From Chiayiivirga sp. (lineage in GTDB: Bacteria > Pseudomonadota > Gammaproteobacteria > Xanthomonadales > Xanthomonadaceae), in contig JALCLA010000001.1 of the NCBI GenBank assembly GCA_022647565.1, forward strand, positions 124,001 to 188,000: a DNA stretch of 64,000 bases, in the 5' to 3' direction. Within the stretch, counting starts at the first letter, position 1. Each line of letters begins with the position of its first letter. A model generated the notes under the pieces. That model worked only from the letters and a program-made list of their open reading frames with translations, did not search any database and was not told where the DNA came from. Below, one piece after another: positions 9,232-20,245 of this stretch. The translations under genes were made by a program, and so were the position numbers.

Positions 9232-10065
9232 TTAGCGCTTCGCGGCCACTTCGCCGACGCGCGAGCCGGTGGCGAAGAAGTCGTGCAGGTCGTGCGCGAA
9301 GGTATCGAACTTGGCATTGGTGTTGCGGTTCATGCGCACGAAGAAGTTGTACGCCAGCACCGCCGGGATGGCGACGAACAGACCGATGGCGGTCATGATC
9401 AGCGCCTCGCCGACGGGACCCGCCACGGCATCGATCGAGGCCTGGCCGGTGGCGCCGATGCGGATCAGCGCGCCGTAGATGCCCCACACCGTGCCGAGCA
9501 GGCCGACGAAGGGAGCGGTCGAGCCGACCGTGGCGAGCCAGGTCAGGCCATTCTCGAGCTTGGCGCTTTCGCGCGTCACGGCCTGGCGCAGGGCGCGGTC
9601 GATGAACTCGGAGCGGTTCAGGGCTTCGACCAGGCGGCTGCCTTCATGCTTGGAGTGGTGCAGGGCGGCTTGGGCGGCGTCGAGCGCGATCTTCGAGAAC
9701 GGTTCGCCCTTGGGCTGCTGTTCCATGAAGTTGAGCGAGTCCTGCGGGTTCTGGGTTTCCCAGAAGGTGCTGATGACGCGATCGGCGCGGGCGCGGATCA
9801 CGCTGTTCTTCAGCAGGTTGACCACGGTGTAGTACCACGAGCCCACCGACATCAGGATCAGGGTCAGCAGCACGACCCAGGACACCATGAACTCGCCGGG
9901 ATCGGAGGTCATCTCGTGCCAGAGATTGGCAAAACCCATTTGCGACAGCGCATCGGCATCGGAATCGCCCGCAAAGCCCGCACCCGGCATCGCGGCCGGA
10001 TCGGCAGCAGGGGCAGACGTCGCGGCAGCAGCGACCGGCGAAGTGGAAGCGGGATCTTGTTGCAT
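9232..10065 (-). CDS. exbB: Biopolymer transport protein ExbB (MotA/TolQ/ExbB family)
   Basis: ExbB is the scaffold of the TonB motor. The 277-residue product has an Ala/Pro-rich N-terminal extension of about 50 residues, then three membrane helices: VVLLTLILMSVGSWYYTVV near residue 65, the conserved STAPFVGLLGTVWGIYGAL near 185 and ALIMTAIGLFVAIPAVLAY near 225. The last two carry the family signature. It ends 26 bp before the first exbD and begins 15 bp after tonB. The N-terminal extension, like that of Pseudomonas ExbB, may lie in the periplasm. The alternative TolQ is unlikely, since tonB is adjacent and no tolA, tolB or pal is present. Confidence 0.96.
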   Translation of the reverse strand: MQQDPASTSPVAAAATSAPAADPAAMPGAGFAGDSDADALSQMGFANLWHEMTSDPGEFMVSWVVLLTLILMSVGSWYYTVVNLLKNSVIRARADRVISTFWETQNPQDSLNFMEQQPKGEPFSKIALDAAQAALHHSKHEGSRLVEALNRSEFIDRALRQAVTRESAKLENGLTWLATVGSTAPFVGLLGTVWGIYGALIRIGATGQASIDAVAGPVGEALIMTAIGLFVAIPAVLAYNFFVRMNRNTNAKFDTFAHDLHDFFATGSRVGEVAAKR

Positions 10066-10080
10066 AACGCCTACCCTTTG

Positions 10081-10749
<669 letters not shown>

Positions 10750-10864
10750 GCGCGGACTTGCGGCCTGGGTTCGGGCGGCATCCTGAAGGCGACTCAGTGC
10801 AGGGTCGTCATCGAATACCGCGGGATTTAGCTAGCTTATACGAAGAGCTGTCCTATGCCTATTG

Positions 10865-12130
10865 TCACTTGCCGCCGTTCTTGCGCAACCAGTCGTTGGC
10901 CTGTTGCGCGGTTTCCGGATGCTTGGCAGCTTCCTTGTAGGCCGCGATCAGGCCGGCCTTGTTGCCCAGCCCGAACTCGGCTCGACCCACCACCATCCAG
11001 GCCTCGCCCGGCTTCTTCACGCCCTTCTTCAGGGCTTCCTGGGCCGCGCTCTTGGCGCCGGCATAATCTTCTTCGTTGGTCAGCACGCGCGCCAGGTTCA
11101 GGGCCGGCTCGCCGTCCTTCGCGTGCGGCAGGGCCATGCGGTAGGCGTCGATGGATTCCTTGATCTTGTCGCTGAAGTAGTAGGCCTGGCCGAGCGCGAT
11201 GTAGACGTCGGCGCTGGGCTTGAGCACACCCTTGTCGAGGCCTTCGGTGATGACCGCGATGCCTTGCGCTTCCTTGCCCTCGGAATTGAGATACATGGCG
11301 TACAGGTTGCGGTAGTCACGCTCTTCGGTCAGCAGCCCTTGTGCGCGCGCGCGCTCCAGGATCTCGGTGGCCTTGTCGTACATGTCGGCCTGGGCGTAGA
11401 TCGAGGCCAGGTTCGACAGCAGGTTCTTGTCGTTCGGGTTCTTGGCCAGCATGGATTCGGCCACCCGCGCCGCCTCCATCGGCTTTTCCTGCTCGAAGTA
11501 ACTGCCCATCAGCAGCTGGCTCCAGCTGTCCTGCGGCTTGTCGCTGGCTGCGATGGCCTGCTCCAGGATCTTTGCCGCTTCGTCGTAGCGCTCGAGGCGA
11601 TAGAGCGCGTTGCCTTTCATCGCCAGATGCTCGGGCTTGGCCGACTTGGTCTCGGCGAAGAACTTGTCGAGCGACGTGAGCGCTTCTTCGTAGCGTTCCT
11701 CGCTGAGGTACATCTGCGACATCTGGAACATGATCTGGTAATGGGTGTCGTTCGGCAGCCCATTGGCTTCCAGCGACTTCTGCAGCAACGGGATGGCCGA
11801 CGCGTAGTCATCCTTGTCGACATAGGCAAAAGCCTGGGCCTGCAGGGCAAAGGCTTTCTCGTAGGGGCCGGCGCGCTTGCTGGTGATGATTTCCTCACCC
11901 ACCTTGATCACGTCGTCGGGACGATCTTCCTGGGAGAAATCGACCAGCTGCTCGAGCTTCTTGGCGAGCATGGGCGAGACCTTGATCTTGGGCTCGGCGC
12001 GGGTCGCGTTCGGGAACATCGGCGGCGCTTTCTCTTCCTTCTTGTTGCGCGCGGCCAAGGCCGACCCGGCGGCCAGCAGGGCCACCATCAGGGCAACCGA
12101 GAGATTCTTGCTCAGCTTCGCGAACGACAT
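10865..12130 (-). CDS. Periplasmic tetratricopeptide-repeat protein upstream of tonB
   Basis: The 421-residue protein has a signal peptide (residues 1-27, ending SALAA) and then TPR helices over nearly its whole length. Clear units are YEEALTSLDKFFAETK, YDEAAKILEQAIAASD, YDKATEILERARAQG and IKESIDAYRMALPHA. No catalytic motif is visible, so it is probably a periplasmic scaffold. A GAGGTG ribosome site precedes the ATG. It is 115 bp upstream of tonB on the same strand, so it may be co-transcribed with the TonB motor genes and help their assembly; the link is inference. TPR proteins of this type next to tonB occur in other Lysobacterales. Confidence 0.85.
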   Translation of the reverse strand: MSFAKLSKNLSVALMVALLAAGSALAARNKKEEKAPPMFPNATRAEPKIKVSPMLAKKLEQLVDFSQEDRPDDVIKVGEEIITSKRAGPYEKAFALQAQAFAYVDKDDYASAIPLLQKSLEANGLPNDTHYQIMFQMSQMYLSEERYEEALTSLDKFFAETKSAKPEHLAMKGNALYRLERYDEAAKILEQAIAASDKPQDSWSQLLMGSYFEQEKPMEAARVAESMLAKNPNDKNLLSNLASIYAQADMYDKATEILERARAQGLLTEERDYRNLYAMYLNSEGKEAQGIAVITEGLDKGVLKPSADVYIALGQAYYFSDKIKESIDAYRMALPHAKDGEPALNLARVLTNEEDYAGAKSAAQEALKKGVKKPGEAWMVVGRAEFGLGNKAGLIAAYKEAAKHPETAQQANDWLRKNGGK

Positions 12131-12153
12131 GGCGACACCTCAGAACGCTGGAA

Positions 12154-12178
12154 TCGCCCCGGCAAGCTACCGGGGCGA
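12154..12178 (-). promoter_or_regulatory. Hairpin in the leader of the TPR gene
   Basis: A perfect nine-base stem (TCGCCCCGG / CCGGGGCGA) with a seven-base loop lies 24 to 48 bases before the TPR gene start. No T-run follows on the minus strand, so it is more likely a leader structure, or the 3' hairpin of the upstream ATP-grasp unit, than an intrinsic terminator. Confidence 0.45.
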
Positions 12179-12336
12179 CGGGAACCGCTAAGGGTAAAGG
12201 TGGTTAGTGCTTTTACTCAAGCCCGGAAACTGCCAATCGCTCCACATTGCGGGTGTTTGCCCGTCCTCCGCGCCAGGGCGAGGCTTGCTCCGGCCGTGGC
12301 GCGCCCGACTGCAACGTTGCAAGCGGGCATCCGGGG

Positions 12337-13302
12337 TCAACCCAGGGTCGGGAAGTTCTGCAGCGCGAATGCAACCCGTTCGGCCGGGTCCTTCGACAGC
12401 CGGCCGGCGTCGCGCAGGGCTTCGACCTTCTTGAGGCGGTGCAGCAGGCCGTTGCCGTTGGCCATCTGGATGGCGAGGCCCGGGCGGGCGTTCAGTTCCA
12501 GGATCAGCGGCCCCTGGTGGCGATCCAGCACGAAATCCACGCCGACGTAGCCCAGGCCCGACAACTCGTAGCAGCGCGAGGCCATGTTCAGCAGCTCGTC
12601 CCAGCGCGGGATCTGCAGCCCCACGATGCTGTGTTCGGTATCGGGGTGTTCGCGGATGATCTCGGTGCCCCAGACGCCGCGCTTGGTCTTGCCGCTGGGG
12701 ATGTCGATGCCGACCCCGATCGCGCCCTGATGCAGGTTGGCCTTGCCGTCCGAGAGCCGCGTCGGGAGCCGGATCATGGCCATCACCGGGTAGCCCAGGA
12801 ACACGATGATGCGGATGTCGGGTACACCCTTGTAGCTGACCTGGTCGAAGATCGGGTCGAACTGCACGCAGTACTCGACCAGCAGGTGGTCCGGATGCCC
12901 GCCGAGGGAAAACAAGCCCGACAGCGCGTTCGACAAATGATGTTCGAACTCTTCGCGCGGCATCAGGTTGCCGTTGGAGCGGCGGTACTTGTCACCACGC
13001 CGCCCGGTGATCACGAGGATGCCGTCGCCCCCGGAACCATGCGCCGGCTTCACGACGAACTGCTCGTGCGGTTTCAGCTTCTCGTGCAGTTCGGCGATCT
13101 GGTGTTCCTCGCTCACCACCGCATAGAGCTCGGGCACCGGCAGGCCGGCTTCGATCGCGAGGCGCTTGGTGATGAGCTTGTCGTCCACGCGCGGATAGAA
13201 CTTGCGCGGGTTGTAGAGCAGCACGTAGTCGGCATTGCGCTGGCCGATCCCGACCATGCCGATCTGGCGCAGGCGCTTGGCGACTCCGAACAGCGAGAGC
13301 AT
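12337..13302 (-). CDS. ATP-grasp alpha-L-glutamate ligase-like protein (RimK-related)
   Basis: This 321-residue protein belongs to the RimK-related ATP-grasp enzymes, which join an amino acid, usually glutamate, to a carboxyl group with ATP. Visible ATP-grasp parts are the nucleotide-binding segment FVVKPAHGSGGDGILVI (near residue 83) and the metal-binding end GVDFVLDRHQGPLILELNARPG (near 265), with the catalytic Asn. It lies 7 bp after a gene for an inactive transglutaminase fused to seven membrane helices. This pair is a recognised but little characterised association, usually with a third, retropepsin-like zinc protease gene, which is not seen here. The substrate is unknown. Confidence 0.88.
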   Translation of the reverse strand: MLSLFGVAKRLRQIGMVGIGQRNADYVLLYNPRKFYPRVDDKLITKRLAIEAGLPVPELYAVVSEEHQIAELHEKLKPHEQFVVKPAHGSGGDGILVITGRRGDKYRRSNGNLMPREEFEHHLSNALSGLFSLGGHPDHLLVEYCVQFDPIFDQVSYKGVPDIRIIVFLGYPVMAMIRLPTRLSDGKANLHQGAIGVGIDIPSGKTKRGVWGTEIIREHPDTEHSIVGLQIPRWDELLNMASRCYELSGLGYVGVDFVLDRHQGPLILELNARPGLAIQMANGNGLLHRLKKVEALRDAGRLSKDPAERVAFALQNFPTLG

Positions 13303-13309
13303 GGCCGCC

Positions 13310-14920
13310 TCAGGGCTTCTGCTCGACCGCGGGATTGGGCGAGGCCGGCGCGGTCGGTGTCGGGATCAGCGCGGCATTCGCTTCGGATTCGCGCGCCAGA
13401 GCGCGGAACCGGAACAGCTCGCTGAGGCGGTAGCCGGAATAGCGACCAAGCAGCAGCGTGATTGCGAACAGGATCAGGAGGAACTCGGGGAACACGAACA
13501 CGAAATGCTCGAGCTTGTCCCAGCTCATCGCCAGGTACGCGATCGAGGCCACCACCAGCGAGCCCACCGCTTCCTTGATCGCGTGGCCGGGGCCGCGCTC
13601 TTCCCAGGCCACCGAGATGCGCTCGATCGTCATGGCCATGATCACCATCGGGAACAAGGCCACGGACAGTCCGACTTCGATCCCGAGGCGATTGCTGACC
13701 ACGGCGACCAGCGCCATGAGCAGCACCACGAGGATGAGCACTGCGGTCAGGCGTGGCACCAGCAACAGGCGCAGCCGCTCCAGGTAGAACCGCACCAGCA
13801 AGCCCAGGCCCACGACGGTGACGAACAGTGCGACGCCCGCGATCAATTGTGTCTCGCGGAACGCGAGCGCAATCAGCACCGGCATGAAGGTGCCGAAGGT
13901 CTTGATGCCGATCAGGTTGCGCAGCAGCAGCATGATGAAGGCGCCGATCGGCACCATGAGCAGGATGCGATAGGTGCTCTGCGCCTGCAGCGGCAGGCTG
14001 AGCAGCGAATAGTTCACCAGGTTCGCGTTCTGCACCTCGAGCCGGCGCTCGGCGATCGCCATGGCATCGGCCAGGTTGCGCGAGACCGAGAACTCGACCT
14101 TGGCGCGCGGGTTGTCATCGACTACCAGCAGCGGTTGCGGACTCGCGCTCCACAGGAAGAAGTCCTCGGGCCAGCCATCGGCCGCGGTCTGCATGTTGAT
14201 CGCGATCCACTGGGTACCGTTGTGCACCTGCAGCCACGGCGCGATCTCGGTGCGCGACTGGGTCTCTCCCAGCTCGAAACCGTGGATCACCTTGGCCGGG
14301 ATATTGCGCATCGCCAGCAGCTGCGCGAGGAACTGCGCGCGCTGCTCGAGCGTGCCGAGGTTCTCGCCCAGCAGCGCAACTTCCTGGCTGGGCGAAGCGG
14401 CATTGAAGCGTCGCACCAACTCCTGCGCATAGGTGCCGATATCGGACGAACCCTCGCGCACGTCGCCGAGCACGTCTTCCGCGGCAGCGGCGTACGATTC
14501 TTCCAGCACCGGCAGATCCGCCAGCTTCGGTGCAATCGCCGCGAGCACTTCCGGCGCCGAGGGCGAATCCGGGTTGCGCACCACGGTGGCCCGGTAATAC
14601 AGCGCCTGGGTTCCGACCGCGCGCCGGATCGACCATTGCACTTCGCGGCCATCGCGATGGTCTTCCTCGAGTGTGGAATAGTTCCGCGCAACGAATTTCT
14701 CGTCCAGGATCGAGAATCCGGGCGGCTGGTCGGGCAGCTGCAGCACGAGCTTGTTGGCGCCACGCCGTGGCGGATACTCGACCCGTGCCTGCACGGTCCA
14801 GACTTCGACTTCGGCTTCCGGCTGCAACGGAAAGTTCAGCACCTTCCACTTGTAGAAGATGGCGGCGGCGCCGATGGCGACGATCAGGATCGCCAGGACA
14901 TAGAGATGGCTTTTTTTCAT
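13310..14920 (-). CDS. Inactive transglutaminase domain fused to seven membrane helices
   Basis: The 536-residue protein starts with a signal anchor (residues 5-23). A periplasmic part of about 290 residues follows, with the transglutaminase-like fold (LAMRNIPAKVIHGFELG, then ... WLQVHNGTQWIAIN) in which the catalytic Cys position is not Cys. After residue about 320 come seven hydrophobic helices (for example ILLMVPIGAFIMLLLRNLIG, LIAGVALFVTVVGLGLLV and LTAVLILVVLLMALVAVV). The known family is 'inactive transglutaminase / UUP1-like 7TM'. It is encoded 7 bp upstream of an ATP-grasp ligase, and the two presumably act together on a peptide or cell-surface molecule. The third usual partner, a retropepsin-like protease, is absent from the window. 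Confidence 0.88.
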   Translation of the reverse strand: MKKSHLYVLAILIVAIGAAAIFYKWKVLNFPLQPEAEVEVWTVQARVEYPPRRGANKLVLQLPDQPPGFSILDEKFVARNYSTLEEDHRDGREVQWSIRRAVGTQALYYRATVVRNPDSPSAPEVLAAIAPKLADLPVLEESYAAAAEDVLGDVREGSSDIGTYAQELVRRFNAASPSQEVALLGENLGTLEQRAQFLAQLLAMRNIPAKVIHGFELGETQSRTEIAPWLQVHNGTQWIAINMQTAADGWPEDFFLWSASPQPLLVVDDNPRAKVEFSVSRNLADAMAIAERRLEVQNANLVNYSLLSLPLQAQSTYRILLMVPIGAFIMLLLRNLIGIKTFGTFMPVLIALAFRETQLIAGVALFVTVVGLGLLVRFYLERLRLLLVPRLTAVLILVVLLMALVAVVSNRLGIEVGLSVALFPMVIMAMTIERISVAWEERGPGHAIKEAVGSLVVASIAYLAMSWDKLEHFVFVFPEFLLILFAITLLLGRYSGYRLSELFRFRALARESEANAALIPTPTAPASPNPAVEQKP

Positions 14921-15239
14921 GATGTGCCCGGCAACCGCGGCTCCCCAACCGCGCGCGACTTCGATCGCAATGCGGGCGAGTATAGCGATTCAGCCAAGCC
15001 TCGCGCCGGGCTCGGCACGAAGCGCGGCGCGAGGCTCACACGTCGAGGTTGGCGACCTTCAGTGCGTTGTCGTCAATGAATTCGCGGCGCGGGTGAGCAC
15101 CGGTGCCGTCAGGCACGGGTTCTGCCTTGACGGCAGAACGCGAGGCGCGAACGCCTTGGGCAGGAGGCCCAAGGCCGGGGCGACTTGGTGAGCGCAGGAT
15201 GCGCGAGGCTAGTCGCACTGGAGCCGCACGCACCCCCCA
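14921..15239. other. 319-bp spacer downstream of gyrB with a gyrB-tail copy and two hairpins
   Basis: This spacer holds no convincing gene. It contains a 57-bp copy of the end of gyrB (15036-15092) and two perfect hairpins: GTTCTGCC/GGCAGAAC at 15119-15139 (loop 5) and GCCTTGGGC/GCCCAAGGC at 15153-15175 (loop 5). A short minus-strand frame (15036-15233) runs through the hairpins into the copied gyrB codons in frame, but with a GTG start and no ribosome site I do not call it a gene. Confidence 0.75.
15036..15092 (-). repeat. Duplicated 3' end of gyrB (57 bp)
   Basis: Bases 15036-15092 match 15240-15296, the last 18 codons and stop of gyrB, at 55 of 57 positions (differences at 15072 and 15075). 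The copy is in direct orientation, 204 bp from the original, and would encode [17 protein letters not shown] against [17 protein letters not shown] in GyrB. The near identity suggests either a fairly recent duplication or continuing exchange between the copies. Confidence 0.95.
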
Positions 15240-17768
<2,529 letters not shown>

Positions 17769-18866
17769 TTATAGCAGGCGGGTGATCCGGGCCCGATTCT
17801 CCGAATCGCGTTCCACGTGAAACCTCGCGCCGGCGCGGCAGCTCAAGGCGTTCGGCGCTTCGGTTCCCGTGAGCAGCCATTGCGCCGGCGTCTCGCCGAG
17901 CCATTCAAGTACCTGGCCAAGGTGCCGCTGGTCGAGCTCTGACGCGAGATCATCCAGGCACAGGATCGGCCAGAAGCCGCGCTCCGAAGTGAACGCCCGT
18001 GCTTGCGCCAGGACACAGGCCAGGGCGCTCAGACGTTCCTGCCCACGAGAAAAGACATCGCGTCCGGGCAGGCGCTCGTAGGAGAGGCTCCAGTCGGCGC
18101 GGTGGGGACCCACCGTGGTGTGGCCCAGGCCCAGATCCCGGACGCGACTGCCCCGCAATGCACCCACCAAGCCTTCGGCTGCCGACCACCCGCGCTGGAA
18201 ACGAAGCTCTGCTTCCCCCGCCTCCGGCAGGAAGCGGGCCGCTGTGGCTTGCAGATGTGGAAGGAAGCGCCGCAACCAGGCTTCACGTTGTTTGCTGAGT
18301 TGTTCCCCGGCGTCTGCAAGCTCGATCTCCCAAGCCTCCAGTGCCGCGGTGTCAGCCGCGGCTGCCAGCTTCAGCAAGGCATTGCGCTGGCGTAGCGCGC
18401 GTTGGGCGCGACGCCATACCGGCAGGAATTCCGGTTCCACGTGGAACAAGGTCCAGTCGAGAAACCGGCGCCGGTGCTCGGATCCGCCACTGATCAGGTC
18501 GTGGCTGCCGGGCTCGAAGCAGATCACGGCAATCTCGCGATACAACTCCCCCAATCCCGCCGCGGCTTCGCCATCGATGCGCGCCCGGCCATCACGCAGG
18601 CCGCGCTCCAGGCCCAGGCGCCGCAGCGCCCCCGTGGCGTCACGCAGTTCCGCGAATACGCGCAAGGAAGGCTGGCCACGGCGGATCAAGCCATCGCGCA
18701 CCGCGCCCCTGAACGAGCGGCCGTAGCCAAGGAGATACACCGCCTCCAGAACGCTGGTCTTGCCGGCACCGTTGGCGCCGGTAAACAGGTTCAGGCCGGG
18801 ATCCAACGCCAGGTCGATCTGCTCGAAGGCGCGAAAGTGTTCGACCTGCAGACGTTGCAGTTGCAC
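17769..18866 (-). CDS. recF: DNA replication and repair protein RecF
   Basis: RecF is an SMC-like ATPase that helps load RecA at single-strand gaps. The 365-residue protein has Walker A GANGAGKTSVLEAVYLLG at residue about 30, the ABC-type signature FSRGQERLSALACVLAQA and Walker B PILCLDDLASELD. Length and motif order fit the family. It sits between dnaN (55 bp) and gyrB (84 bp). Two parS-like sequences lie at its ends: 18434-18447 inside the gene and 17810-17823 just before the stop. Confidence 0.97.
   Translation of the reverse strand: MQLQRLQVEHFRAFEQIDLALDPGLNLFTGANGAGKTSVLEAVYLLGYGRSFRGAVRDGLIRRGQPSLRVFAELRDATGALRRLGLERGLRDGRARIDGEAAAGLGELYREIAVICFEPGSHDLISGGSEHRRRFLDWTLFHVEPEFLPVWRRAQRALRQRNALLKLAAAADTAALEAWEIELADAGEQLSKQREAWLRRFLPHLQATAARFLPEAGEAELRFQRGWSAAEGLVGALRGSRVRDLGLGHTTVGPHRADWSLSYERLPGRDVFSRGQERLSALACVLAQARAFTSERGFWPILCLDDLASELDQRHLGQVLEWLGETPAQWLLTGTEAPNALSCRAGARFHVERDSENRARITRLL
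17810..17823. promoter_or_regulatory. parS-like centromere site 1 (end of recF)
   Basis: GTTCCACGTGAAAC matches the ParB-binding parS core GTTNCACGTGAAAC exactly. It overlaps the last recF codons. Position close to the replication origin is normal for chromosomal parS. Confidence 0.7.
18434..18447. promoter_or_regulatory. parS-like centromere site 2 (inside recF)
   Basis: GTTCCACGTGGAAC is a perfect 14-base palindrome, identical to the core of parS sites near the origin of Pseudomonas chromosomes. It is inside recF, where the codons encode LFHVEPE. parA and parB are not in the window. Confidence 0.75.
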
Positions 18867-18921
18867 CGGTCAGGCACCCCGGATCCGGTGCTGCGCGATC
18901 ACCCTGTCCAGCCTGCCGCGT

Positions 18922-20022
18922 TCAAAGACGCAGCGGCATCACGACATGGCGGCTGCGGTTATGGCCGGCCTCGCGCACCAGGGCGCTGGAGTTGGCGTCA
19001 CGAAGATTGAGGCTGACCTGATCTTCCCGCAGCGCGCTGAGCGCCTCCAGCAAGTAGGTCACGTTGAACCCGATCGACAAGCCGTCGACCACGGTCTCGG
19101 CCTCGATCTCCTCGACCGCCTCTTCCTGTTCGGGGTTGTGCGCCACGATGCGCAGCTGACCGGGGCTGATCTCCAGCTTCACCCCGCGGAACTTCTCGTT
19201 CGACAAGATGGCGGCGCGCTGCAAGGCCGCTCGGAGGACTTCGCGATCCAGCTTCACTTCCTTGTCGGCACCGATCGGTACCACCGCTTCATAGTCGGGG
19301 AAGCGACCGTCGATCAGCTTGGAGGTGAAGGTCACGTCCTCGCGCCGCATCCGCACATGATTGCGCCCGACTTCCAGCTCCACCGCGCGATCGCCACCTT
19401 CCAGCAGGCGTTGCAGCTCTAGCACGCCCTTGCGCGGCAGGATGATCTGCTTGCGGGTCTTGGCGCCATCCGGCAAGGCGGCTTCGCACAGGGCCAGGCG
19501 ATGCCCGTCCGTGGCCACGCAGCGCAATGCGTTCTCGCGCAGGTCGAACAACAGGCCATTCAGGTAGAAACGGACGTCCTGCTGCGCCATCGCGAAGGCA
19601 GTGCGTTCGATCAACTCCTTCAGCGAGGACTCGGGAACCTGGATGCGCTCCACCAGTTCCAGATCATCGGTATTGGGAAACTCCTTGGCAGGCAACGTGG
19701 CCAGGGTGTATCGGCTCCGCCCCGCCTGCAGGGTCATGCGATCACCCGAGAGACTGAAGCTTAGGCGACTGCCATCGGGCAAGGCCCGCACCAGGTCGAA
19801 CAGCTTGCGCGCTGGAATCGTGGTTTCGCCGTCTTCGGCCTGCTCGACCTCGGTCCGCGCCACCATTTCCACTTCCAGATCCGTGCCGGTCAGCGACAAC
19901 CTGTTGCCTTCCACCATGACCAGCAAGTTCGCCAGGACCGGCAAGGTCTGGCGCCGTTCGACCACGTTCACCACCTGCTGCAGGGGCTTGAGCAGAACTT
20001 CGCGCTGGAGGCTGAAACGCAT
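18922..20022 (-). CDS. dnaN: DNA polymerase III sliding clamp, beta subunit
   Basis: DnaN forms the ring that holds DNA polymerase III on DNA. The 366-residue protein has the three-domain clamp layout and ends RSRHVVMPLRL, the usual clamp C-terminus that borders the partner-binding pocket. Typical stretches are LPVLANLLV near the N-terminus, CVATDGHRLALCE at the centre and the FPDYEAVVP linker. It follows dnaA across a 223-bp spacer that probably holds oriC. Confidence 0.98.
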   Translation of the reverse strand: MRFSLQREVLLKPLQQVVNVVERRQTLPVLANLLVMVEGNRLSLTGTDLEVEMVARTEVEQAEDGETTIPARKLFDLVRALPDGSRLSFSLSGDRMTLQAGRSRYTLATLPAKEFPNTDDLELVERIQVPESSLKELIERTAFAMAQQDVRFYLNGLLFDLRENALRCVATDGHRLALCEAALPDGAKTRKQIILPRKGVLELQRLLEGGDRAVELEVGRNHVRMRREDVTFTSKLIDGRFPDYEAVVPIGADKEVKLDREVLRAALQRAAILSNEKFRGVKLEISPGQLRIVAHNPEQEEAVEEIEAETVVDGLSIGFNVTYLLEALSALREDQVSLNLRDANSSALVREAGHNRSRHVVMPLRL

Positions 20023-20245
20023 GCGGTGATCCCCTTCCCCAGAAAACTATGTTTATAAGATGGAAAGCTGTGGTGGTGGTTGAAGCCACCCAAGCTGCGG
20101 AAAAGCACCACAACTCGTTGAATTATATTTATTTTCCGCCGGCTTCAAGCTGTGGCCTGACGCCCGGAGGAGCTGTGGACGGGATGTGGACAAGTTTGGC
20201 ATGCCACCGCCGTCCACAAGTCTTCCACAAGTTTTTGCGTGAAGA
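20023..20245. other. Probable chromosomal origin oriC (dnaA-dnaN spacer)
   Basis: The spacer combines a strongly AT-rich stretch (AATTATATTTATTTT at 20121-20135), suited to duplex opening, with a cluster of DnaA-box-like nonamers 40 to 95 bp away. TGTGGACAA at 20185-20193 is one base from TGTGGATAA. Weaker ones are TGTGGACGG at 20174-20182, CCGTCCACA at 20210-20218 and TCTTCCACA at 20221-20229. Origins in the dnaA-dnaN spacer are known for Xanthomonas. Gene orientation also diverges around here. No perfect DnaA box was seen, so the call rests on position, AT content and the box cluster. Confidence 0.7.

Noticed and set aside
15036-15233. A 65-codon minus-strand frame ending in the GyrB C-terminal sequence
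   Set aside because: It has a GTG start without ribosome site and consists of hairpin sequence plus the copied gyrB tail; treated as a repeat.
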